NCBI GenBank assembly: GCA_001662425.1
Contig: BDDC01000001.1
Location: forward strand, 276,032-340,031
Origin: Chlamydomonas sphaeroides
Taxonomy: Eukaryota; Chlorophyta; Chlorophyceae; Chlamydomonadales; Chlamydomonadaceae
Length of the DNA stretch: 64,000 nt
Reading direction: 5' to 3'
Within the stretch, counting starts at the first letter, position 1. Every line of letters starts with the position of its first letter. The position numbers and the translations under genes were made by a program. Under the pieces are notes generated by a model, which ran no database searches, was not told where the DNA came from, and was given only the letters and a program-made list of their open reading frames with translations. Shown here piece after piece: positions 36,761 to 45,995 of the stretch.

Positions 36761-36828
36761 AGCGTGGAAGTCCATGTTGGTACCATACATCAGCAGTAGG
36801 CACTTGAGAATGGAGCACCACCACTGTG

Positions 36829-37402
36829 ATGGCGGCCGACCCGGTCAGAGACCAGGCCAAGGAACTGGGTGATGGGCTGGCTGGCGTTGTCGCAGGCCCC
36901 CGGCCCCTCCTCGTGAAGTGCGTTGGCGCCCCAAGATATCCCCTGACGCGTCCCCCTGCACTGCACAAGCAGGAACATCTCTTCCTGCACTGCACAAGCA
37001 GGAACATCTATTCCTGGCCCTCTATGACAAAGGGAGCAGCAACGTCGGTGCAACTTACATCGACGCGATGCACGCCTGTGTGCTTGGGTCGATCCCTCGC
37101 AAGCCACCACCCCAAGTGCTTGCACTCCCCTGCGCTCAACCTGTGAGCTACACCTGCTTCCCACCCACCAGCGGTTCCGGACAAGACGCCTTATATCCGG
37201 CCAGGCATCCATCCACCTGCTGCACCGCACGTACGACGATGACACGAAGCTGCTGGCGGGAGAGGAGTGGGGCTTGATCGTGTTCCTCGGCGTGGTCAAC
37301 CAGGCCAACTGCGACGAGAAGTTTCTACAGGATCCGCAGCTGCTCATCCGCACAGGGGTTATGTGTGTGAGCTCGGCATCTGGGAGTGCCGTACGTCGTT
37401 AG
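36829..37402 (+). CDS. tentative small gene, hypothetical protein
   Basis: Proposed exons: 36829-36912, 37002-37079 (or to 37115), 37172-37402. The pieces stay in phase and give roughly 130-140 aa ending at TAG 37400-37402. Visible stretches are MAADPVRDQAKELGDGLAG, EHLFLALYDKGSSNVGATYI and, in exon 3, IHLLHRTYDDDTKLLAGEEW followed by LIVFLGVVNQANCDEKFLQD, which look like folded protein rather than random frame. The family is not recognised. A 29-bp tandem duplication covers the first 3' splice site, so two acceptors exist and only the distal one keeps the frame. The second donor is uncertain: an intron starting at 37143 would be only 29 nt. It could also be a decaying gene. Confidence 0.42.
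36956..37013. repeat. 29-bp tandem duplication
   Basis: Two adjacent 29-bp copies (36956-36984 and 36985-37013) differing at one base (CTCTTC versus CTATTC). Each contains an AAGCAG that can act as a 3' splice site. Reading straight through both copies shifts the frame. Confidence 0.9.
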
Positions 37403-38387
37403 CGCTAGGCCCGTTGCCTGCTGCGCTCGTGCGTATGCAAGCGATGCGTACCAGGGGAGTCTCCCCTGATGCGTACCGGTACGTGGGAACGTGGCCCTCT
37501 GTAACAGGAGCTAACCTGCTACAAGCAAGAGGTAACTAGAAATGCTCCACGGAGCCACGGAAGTGGTATGTGTGGTGTGGCACCTGCCACACCCTCAGTC
37601 AGGCTCCGTCCGCTCCTGTTCCGTGACCGCTTGCTCGTGCTGCCATGTGCATGCGTCCTCGCCAGCCTCCACCTAGATATCCACATAGTACATACGGCTG
37701 GTGCGTGCTGACGTGCTGCCATGCTCATGCGATGACCTTGCAGTCCATCCATTGCGGCCAATCGGGGCCAACAACACCTTTTCTTTGACGAGCACCCCAC
37801 CCCTCCAGCAGCCGCGTCCGCACCCACCACCACAAACCCTGCTACAACGCATTCAACGAACCCGCTGAGCTGCAGCTACAAGCACCTCAGCACAGCACAC
37901 AGCGCACAGCGTCCACATGCGACACACACTCCTCTGACACCTCCCTCCGCCCCCCGCGCCGCTAAGACACCTCAGGCAGCGGGCGGTTGCCCCTGGCGCG
38001 GCTCTCACACCTACCTGTCCCAGCTGCACATGGGTGCATGGCTCGCCCTAAGAAAAGGCGACCCAGACCACACGGTCGGCACTGGACACCCAAACACATC
38101 CTCACACCTCTCGCCGCATCCTGCCCCTTTTCACCTCCCGCGGGCCCGAAGGCCGTCGTAACTTAATGTCAACAAGTGCATGGTAACAGACTAAGACGGG
38201 AGCGCTGCTGTGCCCGTATGCAGCCAGGAACCACCAGCACTGGCGGCGCGAGCTGGCCGCCTCGCGACCCTCGGGGGCGGAGCCCTGCGTGTCGATGTCT
38301 GCGGACTCTCTACCTCGGCACGTCACAAGGCCGCGCCTCAGAACCTCATGACAGTTCCGCAATGCCGGTACAGCAACACGGCCGCCG
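37403..38387. other. intergenic region
   Basis: About 1 kb with no motif-bearing frame, following the tentative gene and downstream of the FKBP gene on the other strand. A large part is Pro/Thr-codon-like CCAC/ACAC-rich sequence without repeats of note. Confidence 0.4.
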
Positions 38388-39753
38388 TCACACCGCGTTC
38401 AGGAACCCGGTCACGGCCGTCCAGCGCGAGCTCAGCCACTCGCCCGCCACATCTAGCGGCGCCATCACCAGCAGCTCCACCTCGAACTCGAGCGCCGCGT
38501 GTGGGGGGATGAGCGTGCCGAAGCCAAACTCCCCATAGCCCATGTCGGGCGGTATGAGCAGCAGGCGCTTGCCGCCCGCACGCATGGGTGGCACGTCCTG
38601 TCGGTGGCAGGAAGGGGGTCATGCTTCCTGGGGTCGCTCTCCGGATGGCCAACGCCGTGCGCCCCAGCACCCAGCACATAGCAAGCGCAAGCGTCTGCCC
38701 ACTCACGTCTGTGCCAAGGATGCCTACGTCCCAGCCCTTGATTACTAGCCCCGCGCCGACCTGCGTGGGGACCAGCAGCCGCAGCTAGCGTCCTCATCCT
38801 CAGCAGCCTCATCCCAGCAGCACACACTGACAGTAGGCGTGAGCAAGGGGGGTTACTTTCTGGGGGCCTGGCTCCGCCCGCCGCATCCCGCGACAGCCCT
38901 GCGCCCGTGCACACCTTGAAGGTGAAGGGGCGCCCCCGCTGGTGCGACGAGTCGAAGAAAGCGCCACTGCTTGCAAGGCGGCCCCTGTAGTGGACCCTAG
39001 ATGGAGGGGGTGCGCCAAGGCCAACAGCATAACGTCAGCTGAGTGCCCCCGGGGGACAGGGCACGTAGGGGGCCTCGGCCCACCTGATCGCCCTACCTCT
39101 TTAGATCATGGCGAGTCAAGCTCGCCGTACCTCTGTTCTATTTCTATTATGTCAGCTGAGTGGGCCAGGCATGCCCTGCGTGTCCCCAAGGTGCGTTCCC
39201 AATCAAGGCGCCGGCCAAAGCAAGGAGGGTGTGCCTGCTTGCCGTCCCGGAATCCACAACCGCTACGAACTTCCAGCACATCAACTCGCATGCACCAAAG
39301 GTCGGTCACTGCACGCCACACCCATGTGCCCCTCGAGTCCGCTGCTCGTGTTGCCTGACCCCAACCGCTGTAGCCATCGTCGCCCCCATGCGGCCGTGCT
39401 TGCCGATACCCACCGAATCGTGGAACCCTTGGAGGGGGCATCGCCAGTGCCCACGCTCACGTCCCGCCACTGTAGGCCGCTCCTGGAGGTCGTTAGGCCG
39501 CTCGCTGCTGGGCGGACGGGCGGAGACGCCCAGGGGAGAGGGGTTCAGACTGCACGCGCAAGGGCGCGGGCAGGAGCACAGCATCTTAGCGTCGTGTAAG
39601 ATCCCTACCCGATAACGCTCGCACGGTGAGCGAGCGTGTCCGAGTCGCCACCTGGCAACGGCATGCCGGAGCTGTCGTCTTGGCCGCTAACCCGGAGCTC
39701 CACACAGGTTGTACATGAGGTCGCAGTGGGGTCATCAGACCGCTGCGCTGCAT
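38388..39753 (-). CDS. FKBP-type peptidyl-prolyl cis-trans isomerase, plastid-type
   Basis: Five exons: 39753-39609, 39507-39414, 38996-38915, 38760-38707, 38597-38388, in phase, 194 aa. Residues 1-~55 look like a chloroplast transit peptide (MQRSGLMTPLRPHVQ; Ser/Thr/Ala/Arg-rich, no acidic residue in the first 45). The FKBP fold follows: LQWRDVSVGTGD, VHYRGRL, FFDSSHQRGRPFTFK, VIKGWDVGILG, RAGGKRLLLIPPDMGYG, IPPHAALEFEVELL. The residues that line the FKBP12 pocket (Tyr, Phe-Asp, Phe, Val-Ile, Trp, Tyr, Ile, Phe) are all present, so isomerase activity is likely. About 20 residues (WLSSRWTAVTGFL) follow the domain. The second acceptor is a CAGCAG pair, so alternative splicing would remove one Ala codon or keep it. 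Location in stroma or thylakoid lumen cannot be decided, as no clear twin-Arg or lumenal cleavage site is visible. Confidence 0.88.
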
Positions 39754-41165
39754 TCGAGCCAACAGGCGGACGTCGACGATGCAATTCTGCAAGCCACAGG
39801 GCAGTAAGACGGCCGTTGTAAGTGCCCAGCTACAGAGTCCTGGGCAGAAGACTGCAGTGTTATCTGAAAGGTGAGTTGGCAACTATGCGAGCGCTCGACT
39901 GTCTTCCTCCTCCCCTGCCTGCCAGCTGCCTGCCCCCCTCTGCCCCCTGGCCGCTTGATTACAACAGGGCTGTCGATGGACCCCCAAAACTATCCCTGCT
40001 GGCCACATGACAACTGCAGCTCATTGGTGTACGTATATTGGAGGATTCGGGGGCATGTTGCACGGCCTGTGTTATACGAGGGGTCAAACACACACGATTC
40101 GCGGGAACCCCAAGCCGTATTCTTGACGATGTCTGTTCTTATGACTCCCAGCACCTCCTGCCCAGCAACGCGCGGGATGAGTCTAGATAGCTTTCCTATG
40201 GTCCTTGAAATGCATTGGGGCCCTCGAGAACGCATTGCTAGCGAATCGGCGGGGCACGCTCAAGGAACGGCAAGGGGACAGGTGGATGCTGTAGCCTGGG
40301 CCCATGAACGTTGTAAGATTTACTCAGCGCTGACTGCTGCTAGCAGCTGGCAGCGTGTCATTGTGCGTCGCTTGGGGTTGCTGGGTGGGGGTGGAGAGGG
40401 TGCGCCGTGCGCTTATACGACCAACAACGCCGACTGAAGCTCTGAGGGCTCCCTCATCCTGCGTCCGGCGTCCGAAACACATGGCAGCAAGCGCACAGCC
40501 GCATCGCCCAGGCGGCCACCTCCATCCAGTGCCTTTAGGCCCCGACGAAAGCTCAACCCAGTGGTTTAGGCCGCACCAACGGGCCGCCCGCTGCGCCCGG
40601 TGCGACGGCACCAGGTCAGGCGGTGGGGCGGCTCGTGATGTGCGTGGCGGCATCCGAACCCTGCCACGTCACAGCATGCAGGCACAGGCAAGGCCGGCGG
40701 CGCCCCCGCTGCTGCACCCGCAGCTCCTGCAGACATCCATCCACAGCCACAGCAGGCAGGCAGGCACTCGCCGCCCGCCCACCTTGCTCCCCGACGAGCC
40801 GCGCACGCACTTTTCTGCTCCCGCTGGCGGCGACCTGCCGGCCGCTCTCGAACCGCCCGTTGCGAGGCATACCCGCCGGTGCCACTACCAGTGTCCCCGC
40901 CAGCTGGCCAAGCCTTGCTTGCCGTCCACGAGGCGCTTCCATTGTACGCACCGGCCCAGGCCCCCGTCGCTCACCTCGGATCAACCTATTCCTGGTCTGC
41001 CGCCCACGGCTACGGCCCCGCCCTGGCGCCGGCGCGTGCTGCAGCGGCACCGCAACCCCCGCACACCGCCACCGCCACCGCCATCGCACACCGCCATCGC
41101 CATTCCGGTAGCATCGCCGCCAGCGCCATGGCCCTGGAGCGCACGGCCGCCAAGCGGGCGCCGGG
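39754..41165. other. intergenic region upstream of FKBP and downstream of TMEM65
   Basis: About 1.4 kb. Should hold the FKBP promoter and the TMEM65 3' UTR. The part at 39955-40230 is less GC-rich. Long plus-strand frames after 40355 have no motif and overlap the far side of TMEM65 exons; they are not called. Confidence 0.4.
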
Positions 41166-44003
41166 CTACGCCACTTTCGTGAAGAACGAGCCCATCGCAA
41201 ACAGCGGCTGGCGAGGAAGGGGCGGGGTGAGGGTAGATGAGCAAGTTGATGGGCGGCAGCGGCCATGGGTCAGAGATGCCCAACGGTGCCCCGACCATCC
41301 TGCTGCCGCGCAGCTCCTGCTTCCCGTCCCCGCGCCGCTGGTCATAGGCCATTGGCGCCCGCACAAGCCCACCCACCGTGAGGCCCAGCAAGCAGCCGCA
41401 CAGCACGCCCAGCATCGCCCCCGCCAGCTTGGCGCCTGCGGTCGCGATGGGGCAACGGGGCGGGGCAGGAGGGGCCGTGGGCGCAAGCTGCATGGAGCGG
41501 CGGACGGAACGGATGCAATCGGGCCACCTACGCGGGGGATGGGCGCCGTGCCAGGCGAGGCGGTCGCCCCCGCCCCGACCCCCGCACAAAAAATGTCGGG
41601 TGCTGCCAGCCTCGCGCAGACTCATGACTCACGTTGCGTGACGGGGAGCGAGTTCTGGTACTTGGACAGCCGCGGCTCCTTGATGAAGGGCACCCACCGC
41701 ACCGCTTGCTGCGGGAACGGCGGGCAGACGAGGGCGGGGGAGCGGGGGCGTGAGGGCCCCAGCTGCCTGCAGGCGGTGTCGATTGCTCCCGCAGTGCCTA
41801 ACAGGGCGGGCGCGGGGGGCGGGCGCACCTCGATGTACTTGGCCGCGCCGACGCCAATAACGTCCTGGGGGGGGGCGGGCCAGGGTGCACGCGCAGAGCA
41901 TAACTCGACTGCCGAGGAAAGGCGTACCCGTGCTGGCTGGAGAGCTGGCAGCTCGCGCCATGCCGCCAGGCAGCGGCACGACTCCAGTCGCCTCCCAGCG
42001 CGACGGCCTCGTGACCCTCACCACCCCGCCCCAGCCCCTTTCCCGTGCCTCCTCACCGCCACCGCGTTGCCCAGCCCCGCGCTGGCCAGCGTGGACAGCC
42101 CCAGCCGCACTCCCAGCAGGTTGTCGATCTCCTCGCCCGCCACCAACTGCGGCGGGGGCATGCAGGCGGCAACGTGCGGGGGCATGCAGGCGGCAACATG
42201 CGGGGGCATGCTGGCGGCAACATGCGGGGGCATGCAGGCGGCAACATGCGGGGGCATGCAGGCGGCAACGAACGAGGGGCGTGGCCGCACCGCAGGGTGT
42301 GGGCGCAGGGCCGCGGCAGAGCTGCTCCACGGGTACGGGTGGCGAGGCGGCAGCGTCGGCCAGGCACCGCCCAGGCGCTCTGCTGCGATTTGCAACCCTA
42401 CCCCAGGAAGGCGGCCGCACCCGGGCCCTGCTCGTGCGCCCCGCAGCCCTGGGCACACGAGTCCCGCCCCGCCCAGCCAGGCAGTGACCGCACCATGATT
42501 GCGTTGTCGAGGAATCCAAAGCCCAGGAAGGGGATGGCGGACGCGAGGAAGGCCACCTGCCAGCGGGAAGTGGGCCAACACACCGCGGGCAGGCGTCGCG
42601 GCCTGGCACGCGCTCGGCCCGTGCGGCCATGCGGCGCGTGACACCAAGCCAGCTGGCTCCCGCGCGCCGTGGCAGCCCCACGCGGCCAAGAGCAACTGGC
42701 TGCCTGCTGCACAGGTCCGGTATCCCAGCTTCTGGCTGCGCAGTGCTATTCCGCAATGCGCCCAGGCTGCAGTCCCCCGCTGGGGCTCGGCGCTTCCCCG
42801 GGCTGGGGCTCGGCACTTCCCCGGGCTGGGGCTCGACGATGCCCCGGGCTGGGGCTCGGCTCTCCCCTGGCTGGGGCCGGCGCTCGCGTCCAAGCGCCGA
42901 TGGCCCGGCGACCATCCTCACCCGCAGCGCAGCCGAGCTGGGCGCAACCTTGTGGCGGTTCTCCGTGAGGCTCGTGTGCGCCTGCATGGCCGCCTGGAAC
43001 TCGGCCCTGCAGGGGAGCGGGCCCGGGGGCCCATGGGCGTCGCCCATGTCACAGCCATGTTGGAGACGTGCAGTAGCAAGGGCATGGGCGAGGACCAGGC
43101 AGGTGCCCTTGGACCCAGGCCGCAGCGAGAACCACAGGAGTCGCAGGCAACAGCGTCCCTGCGCCACCGACGCCTGCAGCTCCGCTTCTTAAGTTCCCAT
43201 TCGCGCTGGCGTGTGCCACACACGCCGCCAACATCCCCAGGGCCTGCTACGGAGCCGTTCGCGCTGCCCCCCTGGCTGGCTCGGCCCCCTGGCCTCACTT
43301 GGTCAGCGCCCCGGGCGAGTCGCCCTCCAGGTCGTGCGCCCGGAACAGCTCCTCCCAGTACTTGTCATCCAGCTGTTGCCGGTCTGCCCAGAGGGCACCA
43401 CACAGCAGGGCAAGAGACGGAAGGAGAGGGGCTTGGAGCCCAGACCGTGTGCCGTCGACACGTGCAAGGGATGCGGCCCGCCGCCGGCTGTCGTGGGTCC
43501 AGAGCCCGCGCACTGGAGGCCTTGCTAAGTCGCTGGGCAGCCGCGTTGCGCACCCGTGTTCTGCGCGAGTGCTGCTGCTAGGACAGCCCGCTGCGCCGGC
43601 GTCAGCTTTGTTGCGAGCTCCGAGGCCGCGGCCTGAGGGTTGCTGCTAAAGGCCTGCGGGGGCCATGGCGGGTTGGGGGTCAGGGGCCAGGTGCGTTCCT
43701 GTTGCACAGCCCTCACCCCGGCGCCCCCTGTTTATGTCGACGACTTGCATTGATCTACCGTCACCGTGGCACGGCCATGGCACGTACCTGCTCCACACTG
43801 TCGAAAGGCGCGCCACTGCCATTGCTGCTGCCGGCAGAGTCTGGGCTGGTCGAGAGCAACCGACACGACAGTCGGAATGGCAGCGATACGAAATCGACTT
43901 CGTCTCGCCCCGTCCGCCCCGAAAAGCAAGGCGCGGTCGCGTCGCCGTTGACTAGCAGTTGCCGGAGCTGCTGCCGATGCCGCCCCAGGCTGCGCGCTAA
44001 CAT
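41166..44003 (-). CDS. TMEM65: TMEM65-family mitochondrial inner-membrane protein
   Basis: Ten exons: 44003-43788, 43653-43554, 43383-43299, 43006-42949, 42556-42494, 42146-42057, 41864-41829, 41708-41633, 41435-41377, 41207-41166, all in phase, 274 aa. The ATG at 44003 starts a basic presequence (MLARSLGRHRQQLRQLL). The middle is soluble (FSSNPQAAASELATKL, WEELFRAHDLEGD). The TMEM65 domain is unmistakable: SAIPFLGFGFLDNAIMV, LLGVRLGLSTLASAGLGNAV, DVIGVGAAKYIE, then KLAGAMLGVLCGCLLGLT, ending PLFAMGSFF. That gives three to four membrane helices with the family's GFGFLDNAIM and GLGN motifs. In animals TMEM65 is a mitochondrial protein linked to sodium/calcium handling; whether that holds in algae is unknown. 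The short last exon was placed from phase and the hydrophobic end. Two minisatellites lie in its introns. Confidence 0.88.
42155..42272. repeat. 24-bp minisatellite in a TMEM65 intron
   Basis: Four to five copies of a 24-bp unit containing GCGGGGGCATGCAGGCGGCA, with single-base changes. It lies in the intron before the exon that ends at 42146 on the minus strand. Confidence 0.85.
42775..42872. repeat. minisatellite (about 25-bp unit) in a TMEM65 intron
   Basis: Four imperfect copies of a unit containing CCCCGGGCTGGGGCTCG. It lies in the intron between the exons ending at 42949 and starting at 42556. Confidence 0.8.
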
Positions 44004-44466
44004 GCTACTCAACAGCAGTGGTCAGCGCCAGCAAGAGGGTGCGCGCGCGACTGTATGCAATCAGGGCTTGCGTGCTGGGCTTCCTGCTTGCAATGACACA
44101 CACTTTATTAGCGATCAGTGGATGTGTCGAAGAGTGTACGTGGGCGGTGTGGGCCGTCACGGCATCAGCTTGCCTGCATGCGGGCACTAGGTCCGAATGT
44201 GGGGCATGTCGGCTACGCTCGCGAAACAGCATTTTTCCAGCCCAGCGAACACATACTGTGCTGATCAGGCGCTGGCGCCTTCTCTCGCACCTTGCACCGT
44301 CATCATCACCACCAACCTGCGTCGTCAAGCAACACCCCACAGCACCCTCGCTGCACAACTTGCCACCAACGTGCCATCTACACAGGTAGCACGCCGTCGC
44401 GCGGCGCAGGCCCTGGGCGCCTCTCGGCGGCACGCCCGCGGCACACCCGCCTAGCTCTCACCCACC
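44004..44466. promoter_or_regulatory. bidirectional promoter region (TMEM65 / FMC1)
   Basis: 463 bp separate the two divergent ATGs. The left half (44000-44250) is less GC-rich. No clear TATA box is seen. Both genes are predicted mitochondrial, so co-regulation is plausible. Confidence 0.45.
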
Positions 44467-44955
44467 ATGGCCGCGCCGCCGGCCGTCAGCCCAGCTGAGC
44501 TGCGGTCGGCGCTGCGCGTCGTCCTACGCGCCGTGGACCGCTATATCACGCCCACCAACGGCAACCAGCAGTGGCGCAACGAGGTGCTTGCGCGCTTCCG
44601 CGCGCCGCTGGCGTCCCAGGCCGCAGCAGCAGCCGACGCTGACGCAGCGGGCTCTCTGTGCACGCCGGGCCCGTTGCGGCCCATCGCGCCGGCCGGCGCG
44701 CAGCCCACGCCGGCGCAGGCCGTCGCGATGGCTCGCGAGTGGGCTAGCCTCATAAACAACATCGCACGACACAAGGAGCTGCTGCTGACGTACAACATTG
44801 GCCTTGATGTGGACGCGAGGACGAAGCGGATGGTGGAGGCGACGGCCCGGCGCGTGGGCTTTGCCCTGCCGCAAATGCCCGAGGAGGACTCGTCGGAAGA
44901 AGAAGGCGCCGCCAAGGAGGCGCCCGGGAGAGCGGCAGCGACGCAGAAGCGGTAG
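44467..44955 (+). CDS. FMC1: FMC1-like mitochondrial ATP synthase assembly factor
   Basis: Single-exon gene, 162 aa, ATG in a good context (CACCATGG). The helical LYR-like pattern fits FMC1: ALRVVLRAVDRYI, WRNEVLARFRA, AMAREWASLINNIARHKELL, then YNIGLDVDARTKRMVEATAR followed by RVGFALPQ, where the family has TA.RVGL.LP. In yeast and animals FMC1 helps Atp12 to assemble the F1 sector of ATP synthase in the mitochondrial matrix. The product is longer than the roughly 110-aa human protein because of an Ala/Pro-rich insert (residues ~45-80) and an acidic, disordered C-terminus (EEDSSEEEGAAKEA). It is transcribed away from TMEM65. It is also the only intronless confident gene in the window. Confidence 0.78.
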   Translation: MAAPPAVSPAELRSALRVVLRAVDRYITPTNGNQQWRNEVLARFRAPLASQAAAAADADAAGSLCTPGPLRPIAPAGAQPTPAQAVAMAREWASLINNIARHKELLLTYNIGLDVDARTKRMVEATARRVGFALPQMPEEDSSEEEGAAKEAPGRAAATQKR

Positions 44956-45995
44956 CAGCGGGCGAGGGTGCTGCGGCGGCGGTGGCGGCGCAACCGCTGC
45001 CACCATGGCCGTGGCCTGCGGCAGCGCATTGGTTTGCTTCAACCCGGCGCCAAGCTGTGGAACGTGGTGGCGGGGGGAGCGCGGGCCGCATCGAAGCGAC
45101 ATCGGCCTGTTCCCCGGACTGCTCCAGGCCCGGGCGGCCCGCATGTCACGCCGGAGGGGGGGGCAATGACGCCCGTGTGCGCTGGCGTGACACACGGACA
45201 CGCATGCGCCGGTTGAGGAGAGATACGCGGCTGCTTGGTGGAGTGCAGCTCGGCCTAGCGCCATGCCGCCTGAAGGCTGCCGCGTGAGGAGGTCCGGACA
45301 GCTTGGCGCGAGTGATGCGCGGGGCAAGGGCTTGGGGAGCGGCTGCTGGGGCCGAGCCCGGGGCTGTCCACGGGGGAACGCTGGCACAGGGGAAAGCGGC
45401 TAGCAGCTGGCGTGGCCAACGCGAGCAGGCAGGCTGCCGGGTGAGGGCACTGCGCGGACGGCCGCTAGGGAGACGGCCGTGAAGCGCATGTGCGGCAGCA
45501 GGGGAGCGGGTGTTGGTGCGGACCGGGGCTCATCAGGCGGGCCCTGCTGAGCTCCCAGCCGGACGGTCGTTGGGAACAACGGCAGGGCGCCCCACGTGGG
45601 ATGACCGCCCCGGGCCGAGTAACGGACAGTACGGACTCACGGTGGATATCCTCCGTACAAGGGTTACCTGTACCCTGGCTCGCTCGTTGCGGCACTGGCC
45701 CTACAGCCAAGCTTGCAGCGCACTGCCAGCAGCCATGGCTGTCCAAGCCAGCAAACGCACTCCGGAGTCGCGTCCGGCGGCCAGCACTGCTCACGCTCAT
45801 TGCCTCTGCCGCCTCAGCCCGAGGCCGTCCGACCCTATGCCCAGTGCGCTCCGCTCTCCATCCCAGCCCTCCCCCTGCACCTCAGCATGCAGTGCAACGC
45901 CAGCTCGCAGCGCTCGCACAGCAGCCTCATCTGCACCAGTAACCCCCGCAACCCTGCGTCCGGCACCCACCCAACCCCACGCCAGTGGAGCCCCG
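44956..45995. other. convergent intergenic region
   Basis: About 1 kb between the stop codons of FMC1 (+) and the Gfd2-like gene (-). No motif-bearing frame, repeat or RNA gene is seen. Confidence 0.45.

Noticed and set aside
42155..42272. CRISPR-like array
   Set aside because: The units are directly adjacent without unique spacers, so it is a minisatellite in a eukaryotic intron.
40879..43581. Long plus-strand frames (539 and 360 codons)
   Set aside because: They are opposite the TMEM65 exons and their minisatellite-containing introns. No motif is seen and the repeats inflate the frame.
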